Origin: an uncultured Faecalicoccus sp.
GTDB lineage: Bacteria; Bacillota_I; Bacilli_A; Erysipelotrichales; Erysipelotrichaceae
Direction: 5' to 3'
DNA: 64,000 nucleotides
Assembly: GCA_902497095.1 (NCBI GenBank)
Contig: CABVDD010000001.1
Span: 99,512 to 163,511, forward strand
The position numbers and the translations under genes are program-made. The notes below the pieces were generated by a model that was given only the letters and a program-made list of their open reading frames with translations, did no database searches and was not told the DNA's origin. Below, in pieces: positions 16,858-24,659 of this stretch; positions within the stretch are counted from its first letter, which is position 1; every line of letters begins with the position of its first letter.

Positions 16858-18792
16858 GTGTTAAGTGACCGTCAAAAAAAAGTGATCAAGATGATCTTAA
16901 ATTATAACCGAGGTATCTATGCCAATGAAATTGCCAAAAAGATGCAAGTCAGTACACGAACGATTCGCAACGATATTGTAGCTATCAATCTGGTATTGAA
17001 GAATGCACAATGCCAGATTCAATCGAGCAAGCGTTCTGGATACTTTATCATGCAGGAGAATATCAGCCGTGTCAAAGAATGTGTAAAAGTGATGGATTCA
17101 TTTCATCATGAGCAGGTTGCCGAATCATCTAAACAAAGAAAATACTTTATCTTGGGAAAATTGATTCATCAGCCACAGATTGCATTAGCCGATATGGCCG
17201 ATATGTTATATGTCTCTGAGCAGACGATTTATAAGGATCTAAACAGTATGATCCATTATTTAGAGCAGAAGTATCATTTCTGCTCTTTAACACTAGAAAA
17301 TGGAAAGATATTGTTGAAAAGTGATGAAGTGGAGATTCGTACGCTTTTCTATCGGTTAGCCAAAGAAGAGATATATCGTTCAAATCAGTTGGTGGATATC
17401 CACTTGTATCAGATCGTTAAAGATGATGCGGATATGGAAGAGTTGAATGATATCACAGAATATATCAGCAGTTTTTGCAGAAGCAACTCTATCGTATTAT
17501 CGGATCAAATGTTGTTTGTGATTTCGTGGATGGTTTTCTTTACCATGCTTCGTTCGGAACATGGGTATATGCTGACAAAAAAAGTAGAACTCTTTCAGCC
17601 TAATGAAGTATTGATACGCATGTTGACAAGCCTTTTGCAGGATCTTCGCTTTGATTTGACTATGACGGATTGTCACTTACTGCAAAATTATATTGAGACG
17701 TTGGGCTTTTACAGTAGTAAACAAAATATGGGATCGGGTTCAGAAATCAATGAGATCGTAGACGAATTCACTATACAGATGAAGTCAAAATACAACATGG
17801 ATTTTACTCAAATTCCATCTTTGTTCAATAATTTCAAGATCCATTTACAATTTACCATCAAAAGATTGTTGATGGATTACCAACTGACCAATCCTTTATT
17901 GCAGGAAGTTAAAGTCAAATATGCCTTTGCCTATGAAATCACGATGTTGATCGTACCAATTATTCACGATCGATATGGACTTTATTTAAGCGAAGATGAA
18001 ATTTCTTTTTTGACAATGTATGTCATGCCATTTTTAAGAGCCCAAAAGGCAAGAGTGCGTGCTATTTTGGTAAGTGGAACTTCCCAGAGCTTTGCCAATA
18101 TGTTGCATGTTTGGCTGCATCAGGAATTTGGTTCACGTATTGAGATCATTTCACAGATTCCTTTATATCAGTTAAAAGAACAACTAAAACAAGATAAAGC
18201 GGATCTTGTGATTTCAGATATGCCAATTGAAACAAAGATAAAAGTTCCTGTGGTTGAAATTACACAGCTTCCCGGAGAGAGTGAAAGAAAACGTCTTGAA
18301 ACTTTTATTGTGAAAACGATGACACTGACTTCCAGCGAAGTGATCTTCCATGAAGTTTTTGATCGAAAACGAATTCTCTTTTTTGATCAGGCTACTTCTT
18401 TTGTGCAAGTGATCGAAGCATGTGCTTTAAATCTTTATCAACAAAAGAATATTGAGGATCCCGATTTGTTTTCCACGATGACGATGCAAAGAGAACAGAT
18501 TTATTCCACGCATATTCGCAACGGTGTCTACTTTTCACATCCATTGGAAAATCAGGCAAAAAAGACAGGCATCAGTGTGGCGATCATTCGTAATACATTG
18601 GTGCATGCGCAAAAACCAGTTCGCATTGTCTTTGTAGGGGCGCATGAGCCTCAAATCAATAAAGAAATGATTCATATCTATGATCTTATCAATAAGATCG
18701 CGGCTTCGGAAAAATTGGTGAATGTTTTAACCCAGATTCAAAATTCCGGAGAACTGATTGATTATTTGGAACGTATTGTTCAAGTCTTATAG
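16858..18792 (+). CDS. PRD-containing PTS-dependent transcriptional regulator (MtlR/LicR type)
   Basis: This 644-residue protein has an N-terminal pair of helix-turn-helix domains (NEIAKKMQVSTRTIRNDI and DMADMLYVSEQTIYKDL), two PTS-regulation domains, an EIIB-like domain (about 400-460) and an EIIA-like domain. In the family, PTS phosphorylation of these domains sets DNA-binding activity. The EIIA-type His is present (H561, YFSHP). In the second PRD the usual His after E-I-x-x-L-x-x is replaced by Tyr388 (EISFLTMYVM). The start is GTG at 16858 behind GAGGG. Its position inside the operon, between IIC and IIB, implies it controls this operon. Confidence 0.85.
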   Translation: MLSDRQKKVIKMILNYNRGIYANEIAKKMQVSTRTIRNDIVAINLVLKNAQCQIQSSKRSGYFIMQENISRVKECVKVMDSFHHEQVAESSKQRKYFILGKLIHQPQIALADMADMLYVSEQTIYKDLNSMIHYLEQKYHFCSLTLENGKILLKSDEVEIRTLFYRLAKEEIYRSNQLVDIHLYQIVKDDADMEELNDITEYISSFCRSNSIVLSDQMLFVISWMVFFTMLRSEHGYMLTKKVELFQPNEVLIRMLTSLLQDLRFDLTMTDCHLLQNYIETLGFYSSKQNMGSGSEINEIVDEFTIQMKSKYNMDFTQIPSLFNNFKIHLQFTIKRLLMDYQLTNPLLQEVKVKYAFAYEITMLIVPIIHDRYGLYLSEDEISFLTMYVMPFLRAQKARVRAILVSGTSQSFANMLHVWLHQEFGSRIEIISQIPLYQLKEQLKQDKADLVISDMPIETKIKVPVVEITQLPGESERKRLETFIVKTMTLTSSEVIFHEVFDRKRILFFDQATSFVQVIEACALNLYQQKNIEDPDLFSTMTMQREQIYSTHIRNGVYFSHPLENQAKKTGISVAIIRNTLVHAQKPVRIVFVGAHEPQINKEMIHIYDLINKIAASEKLVNVLTQIQNSGELIDYLERIVQVL

Positions 18793-18807
18793 AGAGTGAG
18801 GAAAAAC

Positions 18808-19101
18808 ATGAAAATCTTAGTTGTATGCAATGCCGGTATGTCAAGTTCTATCTTGGTAAAAAAGATTGGGGAATATGCCCAGAGTATCGGAGAAGAAGCA
18901 CAGGTACAGGCTGTAAGTTCTGCTAGTGCTTCTGATGAAGCAGGAAAATGGGATGTATGTTTAGTTGCACCGCAAATTCGTTATGCGGTAAATGATATCA
19001 AAGCTAAAGTCGGTGTACCAACGGATTGTGTAGATATGCGTGTCTATGCGATGGCTGATGGTAAAGCGGCTTATGAACAAGCGAAAGCTTTAAAGGGGTA
19101 A
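18808..19101 (+). CDS. PTS lactose/cellobiose-family EIIB
   Basis: This 97-residue cytoplasmic protein passes phosphate from IIA to the sugar. The phospho-cysteine loop VVCNAGMSSS is at the N terminus, and APQIRY and the C-terminal DMRVYAMADG block match the family. The start at 18808 follows GTGAGG; a GTG at 18796 is in frame but lies at the binding site. The IIA gene begins 2 bases after its stop. Confidence 0.92.
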   Translation: MKILVVCNAGMSSSILVKKIGEYAQSIGEEAQVQAVSSASASDEAGKWDVCLVAPQIRYAVNDIKAKVGVPTDCVDMRVYAMADGKAAYEQAKALKG

Positions 19102-19103
19102 TT

Positions 19104-19430
19104 ATGTTGGATCTGGAACGTCTTTCACAGATCGCCATGGAAATTATTGCTTATTCTGGCGTGGCTAAATCTACTTATATTGAAGCGGCTCGTTTGGCTA
19201 GAGAAGGTAACTTTGAACAAGCCACTGAACAGATCACGCAGGGTGATGAAGTTTTAAAAACAGCCCATGAAACACATTTGCAGCTTTTACAAAAAGAAGC
19301 TGCCGAAAACACACCGCAAGTTTCCATGTTGGTGTTGCATGCAGAAGATCAGTTCATGAGCTGTGAAACCATTAAGGTTTTAGTACTAGAAATTATAGAA
19401 ATTTATAAAAAATTAGGAAAGGAAGAATAA
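19104..19430 (+). CDS. PTS lactose/cellobiose-family EIIA
   Basis: This 108-residue all-helical protein accepts phosphate from HPr. The phosphorylated His lies in VLHAEDQFMS, which corresponds to the family H-A-Q-D-H-L-M motif with Gln and His changed to Glu and Gln around it. IEAARLAREGNFEQA is a typical first-helix block. It is packed between IIB and the RarA-C-like gene with 1-2 base gaps, so all are on one transcript. Confidence 0.92.
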   Translation: MLDLERLSQIAMEIIAYSGVAKSTYIEAARLAREGNFEQATEQITQGDEVLKTAHETHLQLLQKEAAENTPQVSMLVLHAEDQFMSCETIKVLVLEIIEIYKKLGKEE

Positions 19431-19431
19431 T

Positions 19432-20040
19432 ATGGCATTTTCATATGATCCTTGGGCACAAATTACAACCCGAAATGGATATGCCTGTGATGAAGTCATC
19501 AGTTCTTTACAAAAATGCATTCGTCGAGGAAAAGAAGAAGAAGCTTGCATGTTTGCTTATGAACTGTATATCTCTTCACCACAGTTAGAAGAAAAGATGT
19601 GGCGCCGTCTTTTGACGATTTCAGTAGAAGATATTGGAATGGGAAATCCTATGGCTGCCGTTGTCGTGAATGCCTTATCACAAGCACGATTAAATTTTGA
19701 TTACGGGGATAACGATCGTACTATTTATTTTATTCATGCGATTCGTTATATGTGTCAAAGTGAAAAAGACAGATCCAGCGATTTGTTAAAAAATATTTGT
19801 ATCAAAAGTTTTGCGATGGGAAAATTACCAGAAATTCCAGATGTAGCTTTGGATAAACACACAAAGCGTGGTAAAGCCATGGGAAGAGATTCTTTCCATT
19901 TCTTAAATGAGGCAAGTATTGTGATACCACAGGCTGAAGTCGATAATGATTATAAGGATCGTTATGCGAAAATCTTGGAAGAATATGATCCTGAAGATGT
20001 AGCTCAAACGACATTTACATTTAACGGATGGCAATGGTAA
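19432..20040 (+). CDS. Stand-alone RarA/MgsA C-terminal-domain protein, copy 2
   Basis: This 202-residue protein has the same length as the product of the minus-strand gene at 14702-15310 and is a clear paralogue: DEVISSLQKCIRRGKEEEA, RRLLTISVEDIGMGNP, SEKDRSSDLLKNICIKS and ALDKHTKRGKAMGRDS recur. It resembles the tetramerisation/helical C-terminal part of RarA without an ATPase. It lies 1 base after EIIA and its stop abuts the deoD start, so it is translated as part of the PTS-nucleoside operon. A role in DNA repair is therefore not obvious; the fold may have been reused. Function unknown. Confidence 0.75.
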   Translation: MAFSYDPWAQITTRNGYACDEVISSLQKCIRRGKEEEACMFAYELYISSPQLEEKMWRRLLTISVEDIGMGNPMAAVVVNALSQARLNFDYGDNDRTIYFIHAIRYMCQSEKDRSSDLLKNICIKSFAMGKLPEIPDVALDKHTKRGKAMGRDSFHFLNEASIVIPQAEVDNDYKDRYAKILEEYDPEDVAQTTFTFNGWQW

Positions 20041-20742
20041 ATGGCAACGGTACATAATTCAGCAGATAAAGATCAAATTGCTTCTGTAGTATTAATGCCA
20101 GGAGATCCTTATCGCGCTCGCTATATTGCCCAAAAGTTTCTAACTGATGCCGTTTTGGTCAATGAGATTCGCGGTATGTTAGCTTATACCGGCAAATACA
20201 AAGGAAAAGAAGTTACGGTCATGGGCAGTGGTATGGGTTGTGGTTCTATGGGAATTTATTCACATGAGCTGTTTAACAAATACGATGTTGATTGCATTGT
20301 ACGCGCTGGCTCATGCGGTGCCTATACTATGGATCTAGATTTAAAAGATATTTTTATTCCAGATTCTTGTTGGAGTCAATCTACATATGCCAATACATAC
20401 AGTGGATATGAAAAAGACATCGTAGAACCAGATCCTGAGCTTTGGAAGGCGCTTTGTAAGCATGCGAAAGTATATAAGACAGGACGACTACATACAAGTG
20501 ATTGTTTTTACTACAAGAAAAAAGAAGACAAAGATTTGATTTGTGATCAAAAACATTGCCTGGCTGTGGATATGGAAACTTTTGCCCTGTTGCATAATGC
20601 AGCGCAGGCTAATAAAAAAGCAGCTACGATCTTAACTGTCAGTGATCATCCGCTAAAAAAAGAAAAACTGACAGCACAGGAGCGAGAACAAAACTTTGAT
20701 TCTATGATCCAGATTGCTTTGGATACTTTAGTCAGCTTTTAA
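20041..20742 (+). CDS. deoD: Purine-nucleoside phosphorylase, DeoD type, copy 1
   Basis: This 233-residue enzyme of the hexameric DeoD family splits purine nucleosides with phosphate. Visible motifs are MPGDPYRARYIA (phosphate site), GSGMGCGSMGIYSHEL, RAGSCGAY and the base-binding TVSDHPL, whose Asp is the catalytic acid. The ribose-site motif reads VDMET where the family usually has V-E-M-E, a Glu to Asp change. The start codon directly follows the previous stop with no gap. A second deoD lies at 21519 and deoB after it. It could be specialised for another nucleoside. Confidence 0.9.
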   Translation: MATVHNSADKDQIASVVLMPGDPYRARYIAQKFLTDAVLVNEIRGMLAYTGKYKGKEVTVMGSGMGCGSMGIYSHELFNKYDVDCIVRAGSCGAYTMDLDLKDIFIPDSCWSQSTYANTYSGYEKDIVEPDPELWKALCKHAKVYKTGRLHTSDCFYYKKKEDKDLICDQKHCLAVDMETFALLHNAAQANKKAATILTVSDHPLKKEKLTAQEREQNFDSMIQIALDTLVSF

Positions 20743-20786
20743 CTTGAATCTATGAACCTTTTCCGTAAAGATAGGAAAAAGATTAT

Positions 20787-20880
20787 TTGAGGCCTTTCTG
20801 GTTTTCTTTTATAGTAATATCGTAAAAAGAAAAACCACAAAAGATACTGTAAAGAAAATCTTTGCGGTATCTTTTTTTGG
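20787..20880 (+). promoter_or_regulatory. Promoter followed by a long hairpin before the YczE-like gene
   Basis: TTGAGG (20787-20792), 17 bp and TATAGT (20810-20815) form a plausible promoter. It is followed by a hairpin whose arms, 20839-20855 and 20859-20875, pair over about 17 bp counting two G-T pairs, closing on AAA and running into Ts. The hairpin sits only about 5 bases before the Shine-Dalgarno of the next gene. It is either the terminator of the PTS-deoD operon or a leader attenuator. Confidence 0.6.
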
Positions 20881-20893
20881 GAAAGGAGATATT

Positions 20894-21505
20894 ATGGATT
20901 TAAGGAAAACGTTGCTTGTGATTATAGGCTCTTTTATCATGGGAATTGGCATCAGCATGACAATTGCCGTAAATCTGGGAAGTGATCCTATGACTTTATT
21001 TTGGATAGGTACAGCCAATCATTTGCATATTACAGTGGGACAAGCCAATTTGTTAGTTTGTGGCGTACTTCTGGTTATTGTCTTTTTTTTGGATCGTAAA
21101 CAGATTCATTTAGGAAGTATTTTAAATCCGATTGTGATCGCATTGACAACAGATGCTTTTGCCAGTTTAGATTTTGAAAGTCTTGATTTTGCCTTACGTA
21201 TCGTTTTGATGATATTGGGTCTTTTGATTTTGGCTTTTGGAATTGCTTTTTATGCTTTGGCAGATTATGGAAAAGGAGCTTATGAAGCATTAGTGTTTAC
21301 TTTATGTGATCGTTTTGGCATGGCTGTCGGTATTGTTCGAACCAGTGCAGATATATTCTTTGCGCTTTTAGGAATTTTATTAGGAGCCCCATTTGCGATT
21401 GGTACTTTGCTTGCAATCGTATGCATGGGAAGCGGAATACAGTTGTGTTTGAAATTACTGACAAGTCAGCCTGTGAAAAGAATTTTATTAAAAAAAGCGA
21501 AGTAG
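20894..21505 (+). CDS. YczE/YyaS/YitT-family membrane protein
   Basis: This 203-residue protein has about five membrane segments and the family opening GSFIMGIGISMTIAVNLGSDP, given here as a conserved block of small and hydrophobic residues at 12-32. The LADYGKGAYEALVFTLCDR region also fits. The family has no agreed function; a transport role is often supposed. AAGGAG lies 6 nt upstream. It sits between the two deoD copies and 13 bases before the second one, so a nucleoside- or base-related role is possible but unproven. Confidence 0.75.
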   Translation: MDLRKTLLVIIGSFIMGIGISMTIAVNLGSDPMTLFWIGTANHLHITVGQANLLVCGVLLVIVFFLDRKQIHLGSILNPIVIALTTDAFASLDFESLDFALRIVLMILGLLILAFGIAFYALADYGKGAYEALVFTLCDRFGMAVGIVRTSADIFFALLGILLGAPFAIGTLLAIVCMGSGIQLCLKLLTSQPVKRILLKKAK

Positions 21506-21518
21506 AGGAGGAATGTTT

Positions 21519-22235
21519 ATGTCAACTGCACATAACGATGCAAATTTTGGCGATATTGCTAAGACGGTATTGATGCCCGGAGATCCGCTGCGTGCTAAAT
21601 TTATTGCGGAAACATATTTGGAAAATGTTGTACAGTTTAACACCGTACGAAATATGTTTGGATTTACTGGAGATTATAAAGGAAAAAGAATATCCGTCAT
21701 GGGCAGCGGCATGGGAATGCCAAGTATTGGGATTTATTCTTATGAGCTGTTTCATGACTATGGCGTAGAAAATATCATTCGTATTGGAAGTGCTGGTGCT
21801 TATACAAGTGATCTTCATATTTTTGATTTAGTTTTGGCAAACAGTTGCTGGAGCGAATCTACATATGCTATGGCACAAGCTGGTGTATCCGGAGATATTC
21901 AATACCCAAGTTCTAAACTGAATGAAACGATCAAAGAAGCAGCTGATAAATTAGACATAAAGATTCGTGAAGAACGCATTCATTCAAGCGATGTTTTCTA
22001 TCATGAACCAAATGTTCCAGATCATAATGATTTTTATAAGGAACATGGCTGTGTTTGTGTAGAAATGGAAAGTTTTGCACTATTTCACAACGCGAAAATT
22101 TTAGGAAAGAATGCTGCTTGTATTTTAACGATCTCGGACTCTTTGGTGACAAATGAACATGCCAGTGCCAAACAACGACAGACTTCTTTTGCTCAGATGA
22201 TGCTGGTGGCTCTAGAAGCAGCTACAATGAGGTAA
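21519..22235 (+). CDS. deoD: Purine-nucleoside phosphorylase, DeoD type, copy 2
   Basis: This 238-residue hexameric-type phosphorylase carries MPGDPLRAKFIA, GSGMGMPSIGIYSYEL, RIGSAGAY, the regular ribose-site motif VEMES and TISDSL with the catalytic Asp. It differs clearly from the copy at 20041, so this is an old duplication rather than a recent one. The start at 21519 is 7 nt after AGGAGG; the ATG at 21513 abuts that site. The deoB gene follows after 2 bases, so purine nucleoside cleavage is coupled to ribose-1-phosphate isomerisation. Confidence 0.92.
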   Translation: MSTAHNDANFGDIAKTVLMPGDPLRAKFIAETYLENVVQFNTVRNMFGFTGDYKGKRISVMGSGMGMPSIGIYSYELFHDYGVENIIRIGSAGAYTSDLHIFDLVLANSCWSESTYAMAQAGVSGDIQYPSSKLNETIKEAADKLDIKIREERIHSSDVFYHEPNVPDHNDFYKEHGCVCVEMESFALFHNAKILGKNAACILTISDSLVTNEHASAKQRQTSFAQMMLVALEAATMR

Positions 22236-22237
22236 AC

Positions 22238-23416
22238 ATGAAATATAAAAGAATATTTACGATCGTTGTGGATTCTTTTGGAATTGGGCATGCACCCGAT
22301 GCAAAGGTATTTGATGATGAAGGGGCCAATACTTTTGGGCATATCCTAGAAAAAATGCCAAATTTACATATACCTAATATGATGAAATTAGGATTAGGCA
22401 ATATCGGACTGCAAAAAGATACACAGACCATGGGATATGCTTTGCGCCTACAAGAAGCCAGCGCTGGAAAAGATACAATGACTGGTCATTGGGAAATGAT
22501 GGGTTTACACATCACAACGCCTTTTCAGACATTTACAGAAACAGGATTTCCTAAAGAATTGTTAGATGAATTAAGCAAACGTTGCGATGGACGAAAAATT
22601 ATTGGCAATAAAGCAGCCAGCGGTACAGAGATATTGGACGAATTAGCCCAACAGGAAATCGATCATGGTGATTTGATCGTGTATACTTCGGCCGATTCTG
22701 TTTTACAGATTTGTGGTAATGAAGAAACGATGGGCGTAGATACATTATATCGATATTGTCAGGCTGCCAGAGAACTGACAATGAAACCAGAATGGAAAGT
22801 AGGGCGTGTTATCGCCAGGCCTTATACAGGAAAGAAAAAAGGTGAATTTGTTCGTACCGCAAATCGTCATGATTATGCCTTAAAACCTTATGGCAAAACG
22901 GCTCTGGATGCCCTAAAAGAGGCTGGTTATGATGTTATCAGCATTGGAAAGATTCGCGATATCTTCGATGGAGAAGGTATTACACAGGCATATAAATCGC
23001 AAAGCAGCGTGCATGGCATGGAACAAACTAATGCGATCGCCAAAGAAGATTTTACTGGTTTATGTTTTGTGAATTTAGTAGATTTTGATGCGTTATGGGG
23101 ACATAGAAGAAATCCGATTGGCTATGGAGAAGAGTTGGAGAAATTTGATGAAGCGCTAGGTACATTGTTAAAACAGCTGCGTGAAGATGATCTTGTCTTG
23201 GTGACAGCTGATCATGGTAATGATCCAACATATAAAGGAACCGATCATACTCGGGAAATGACTCCTTTATTGGCCTATTCTCCATCTATGACAGGATCTG
23301 GTGTTTTAGAAGATGCACAAACTTTTGCGGTAATCGGTGCAACGATTGCACAAAATTTTGGAGTTTCTATGCCAAAAGGAACAATTGGTTCCAGCATTTT
23401 AGAAAAGTTGAAATAG
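22238..23416 (+). CDS. deoB: Phosphopentomutase
   Basis: This 392-residue enzyme of the alkaline phosphatase superfamily converts ribose-1-phosphate (or deoxyribose-1-phosphate) to the 5-phosphate. Metal-binding blocks are VVDSFGIGHAPDA at the start, DTMTGHWEMMG with the catalytic Thr, LVDFDALWGHRR and VTADHGNDP. It uses the product of the DeoD enzymes encoded immediately upstream. AGGTAAAC before the ATG is a short binding site. A strong terminator follows. Confidence 0.96.
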   Translation: MKYKRIFTIVVDSFGIGHAPDAKVFDDEGANTFGHILEKMPNLHIPNMMKLGLGNIGLQKDTQTMGYALRLQEASAGKDTMTGHWEMMGLHITTPFQTFTETGFPKELLDELSKRCDGRKIIGNKAASGTEILDELAQQEIDHGDLIVYTSADSVLQICGNEETMGVDTLYRYCQAARELTMKPEWKVGRVIARPYTGKKKGEFVRTANRHDYALKPYGKTALDALKEAGYDVISIGKIRDIFDGEGITQAYKSQSSVHGMEQTNAIAKEDFTGLCFVNLVDFDALWGHRRNPIGYGEELEKFDEALGTLLKQLREDDLVLVTADHGNDPTYKGTDHTREMTPLLAYSPSMTGSGVLEDAQTFAVIGATIAQNFGVSMPKGTIGSSILEKLK

Positions 23417-23426
23417 TTTATGTATC

Positions 23427-23460
23427 GGACCTTTTTAAAATTATAAAAAGGTCCTTTTTT
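23427..23460 (+). terminator. Intrinsic terminator of deoB
   Basis: GGACCTTTTTA (23427-23437) pairs with TAAAAAGGTCC (23444-23454), followed by six T. Confidence 0.9.
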
Positions 23461-23623
23461 GATATGAAAGAGATAAAAATGCGATAGATAAAGGGGTATT
23501 TTAAAATTGTGATAAATTTGTGAAATTGTCAAAAACCTTTACAAATTTCTTATTTTTGTGTATCATGCCAAATTGTGTGCAGAAAAATGTTCACGATTCA
23601 TGAATGAAATGGAGGAAAAACTC

Positions 23624-24559
23624 TTGAAAAATACGAAATTTATCGCATTAGGTTTTGGACTTTTGTTCAGCTTTTGTGTACAAAGTCAAAATGTACTGGC
23701 ACAAGAAAAAGATCTGAAGGAAGTTTGCCGAATCAACGATGAAAATTCTGTGATCGAGGCCGTTACAAACCCATATCTATTAGCACAAGATGATGTGAAA
23801 TACAAAAAGACAGTAGATGATACTTTAGTCTATGGTAACGATCAGGTAGAAGTAAAAATTGAAGGTTTAAATCTAAACAAATCTGGTAAGCAGCCAGTGA
23901 CGATCACGTATTCTTTAAAAGGCTCAAAAGCTATGTTTGAAAAGATGGGCGGTAAAGATTTAAATAACGTATCCAGCGACTTTACAGTTGAGACCACTTT
24001 GGATATACAAGATACGCAAGCTCCGCAAATCGTAGCACAGGATCGTTATGAGATCACACAGGGTGATGAATTTGATCTTTTAAAGGAAATGGATGTGCAA
24101 GATGATGCTGATGATGTTATGGTAGAAGTTGAAGGATCTATCGATCCAACTACAGCGGGCACTTATACAGCTAAGGTTATTGCAACAGATGCATCAGGAA
24201 ATCAAGCATCAAAAGAAGTGCAGGTAGAAGTTCATAAAAAAGAAGATCCAAACTTTTATCAAAAAATCGCAGATGCGGCTTTGGCTCAAATCGGGGTAAA
24301 TCAAGATTGTACGATGTTAGTGACAAATTCTTTGAAAGCTGTCGGTATTAACTTTCATGGATCACCTAGTGCTTATTTATCTTTAGGCGATTTGACAAAT
24401 GATCCGGTACCTGGTGATATTTGTGTATATCAGGGACATGTCGCAATTTATATTGGAAATGGACAAGCCGTTCATGGAGGATGGAATGGTTACACTACAA
24501 AGGTATATTCTGTCAATTGCTCCAATCCATTGATTGGTTATGTGCATGTGCGTCAGTAA
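23624..24559 (+). CDS. Secreted Ig-like plus NlpC/P60-type cell-wall hydrolase
   Basis: This 311-residue exported protein has a signal peptide (FIALGFGLLFSFCVQSQNVLA) and two parts. Residues about 110-215 form a bacterial Ig-like domain of the DUF5011 style, with DTQAPQI and ATDASGNQAS. The C-terminal 90 residues are an NlpC/P60-like cysteine peptidase: Cys229 in QDCTMLV, His272 in GHVAIYIG and a further His284 in AVHGG. It probably cuts peptidoglycan stem peptides. The start is taken as TTG at 23624, 8 nt after GGAGG, which places the signal peptide correctly. A related hydrolase lies at 28500. Confidence 0.8.
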   Translation: MKNTKFIALGFGLLFSFCVQSQNVLAQEKDLKEVCRINDENSVIEAVTNPYLLAQDDVKYKKTVDDTLVYGNDQVEVKIEGLNLNKSGKQPVTITYSLKGSKAMFEKMGGKDLNNVSSDFTVETTLDIQDTQAPQIVAQDRYEITQGDEFDLLKEMDVQDDADDVMVEVEGSIDPTTAGTYTAKVIATDASGNQASKEVQVEVHKKEDPNFYQKIADAALAQIGVNQDCTMLVTNSLKAVGINFHGSPSAYLSLGDLTNDPVPGDICVYQGHVAIYIGNGQAVHGGWNGYTTKVYSVNCSNPLIGYVHVRQ

Positions 24560-24592
24560 TGCCAGACATAAAAGAATGGATGAAAATACACG

Positions 24593-24621
24593 AAGAAAGA
24601 GTAAGCTCTTTCTTTTTTTTT
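24593..24621 (+). terminator. Intrinsic terminator of the secreted hydrolase gene
   Basis: AAGAAAGAG (24593-24601) pairs with CTCTTTCTT (24606-24614), followed by T residues. Confidence 0.85.
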
Positions 24622-24629
24622 GTGCCTTA

Positions 24630-24638
24630 TGGTAGAAT
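24630..24638 (+). promoter_or_regulatory. Extended -10 promoter of glyA
   Basis: TGG plus TAGAAT (24633-24638) lies just behind the upstream terminator and about 21 bases before the glyA ATG. No convincing -35 is seen. Confidence 0.55.
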
Positions 24639-24659
24639 GACAAAAAATGGAGGTGCACT

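Noticed and set aside
20750..20781. Hairpin CTTTTCC/GGAAAA-type after the first deoD as a terminator
   Set aside because: The stem is short and is not followed by a T run; the stronger hairpin at 20839-20875 is a better candidate.
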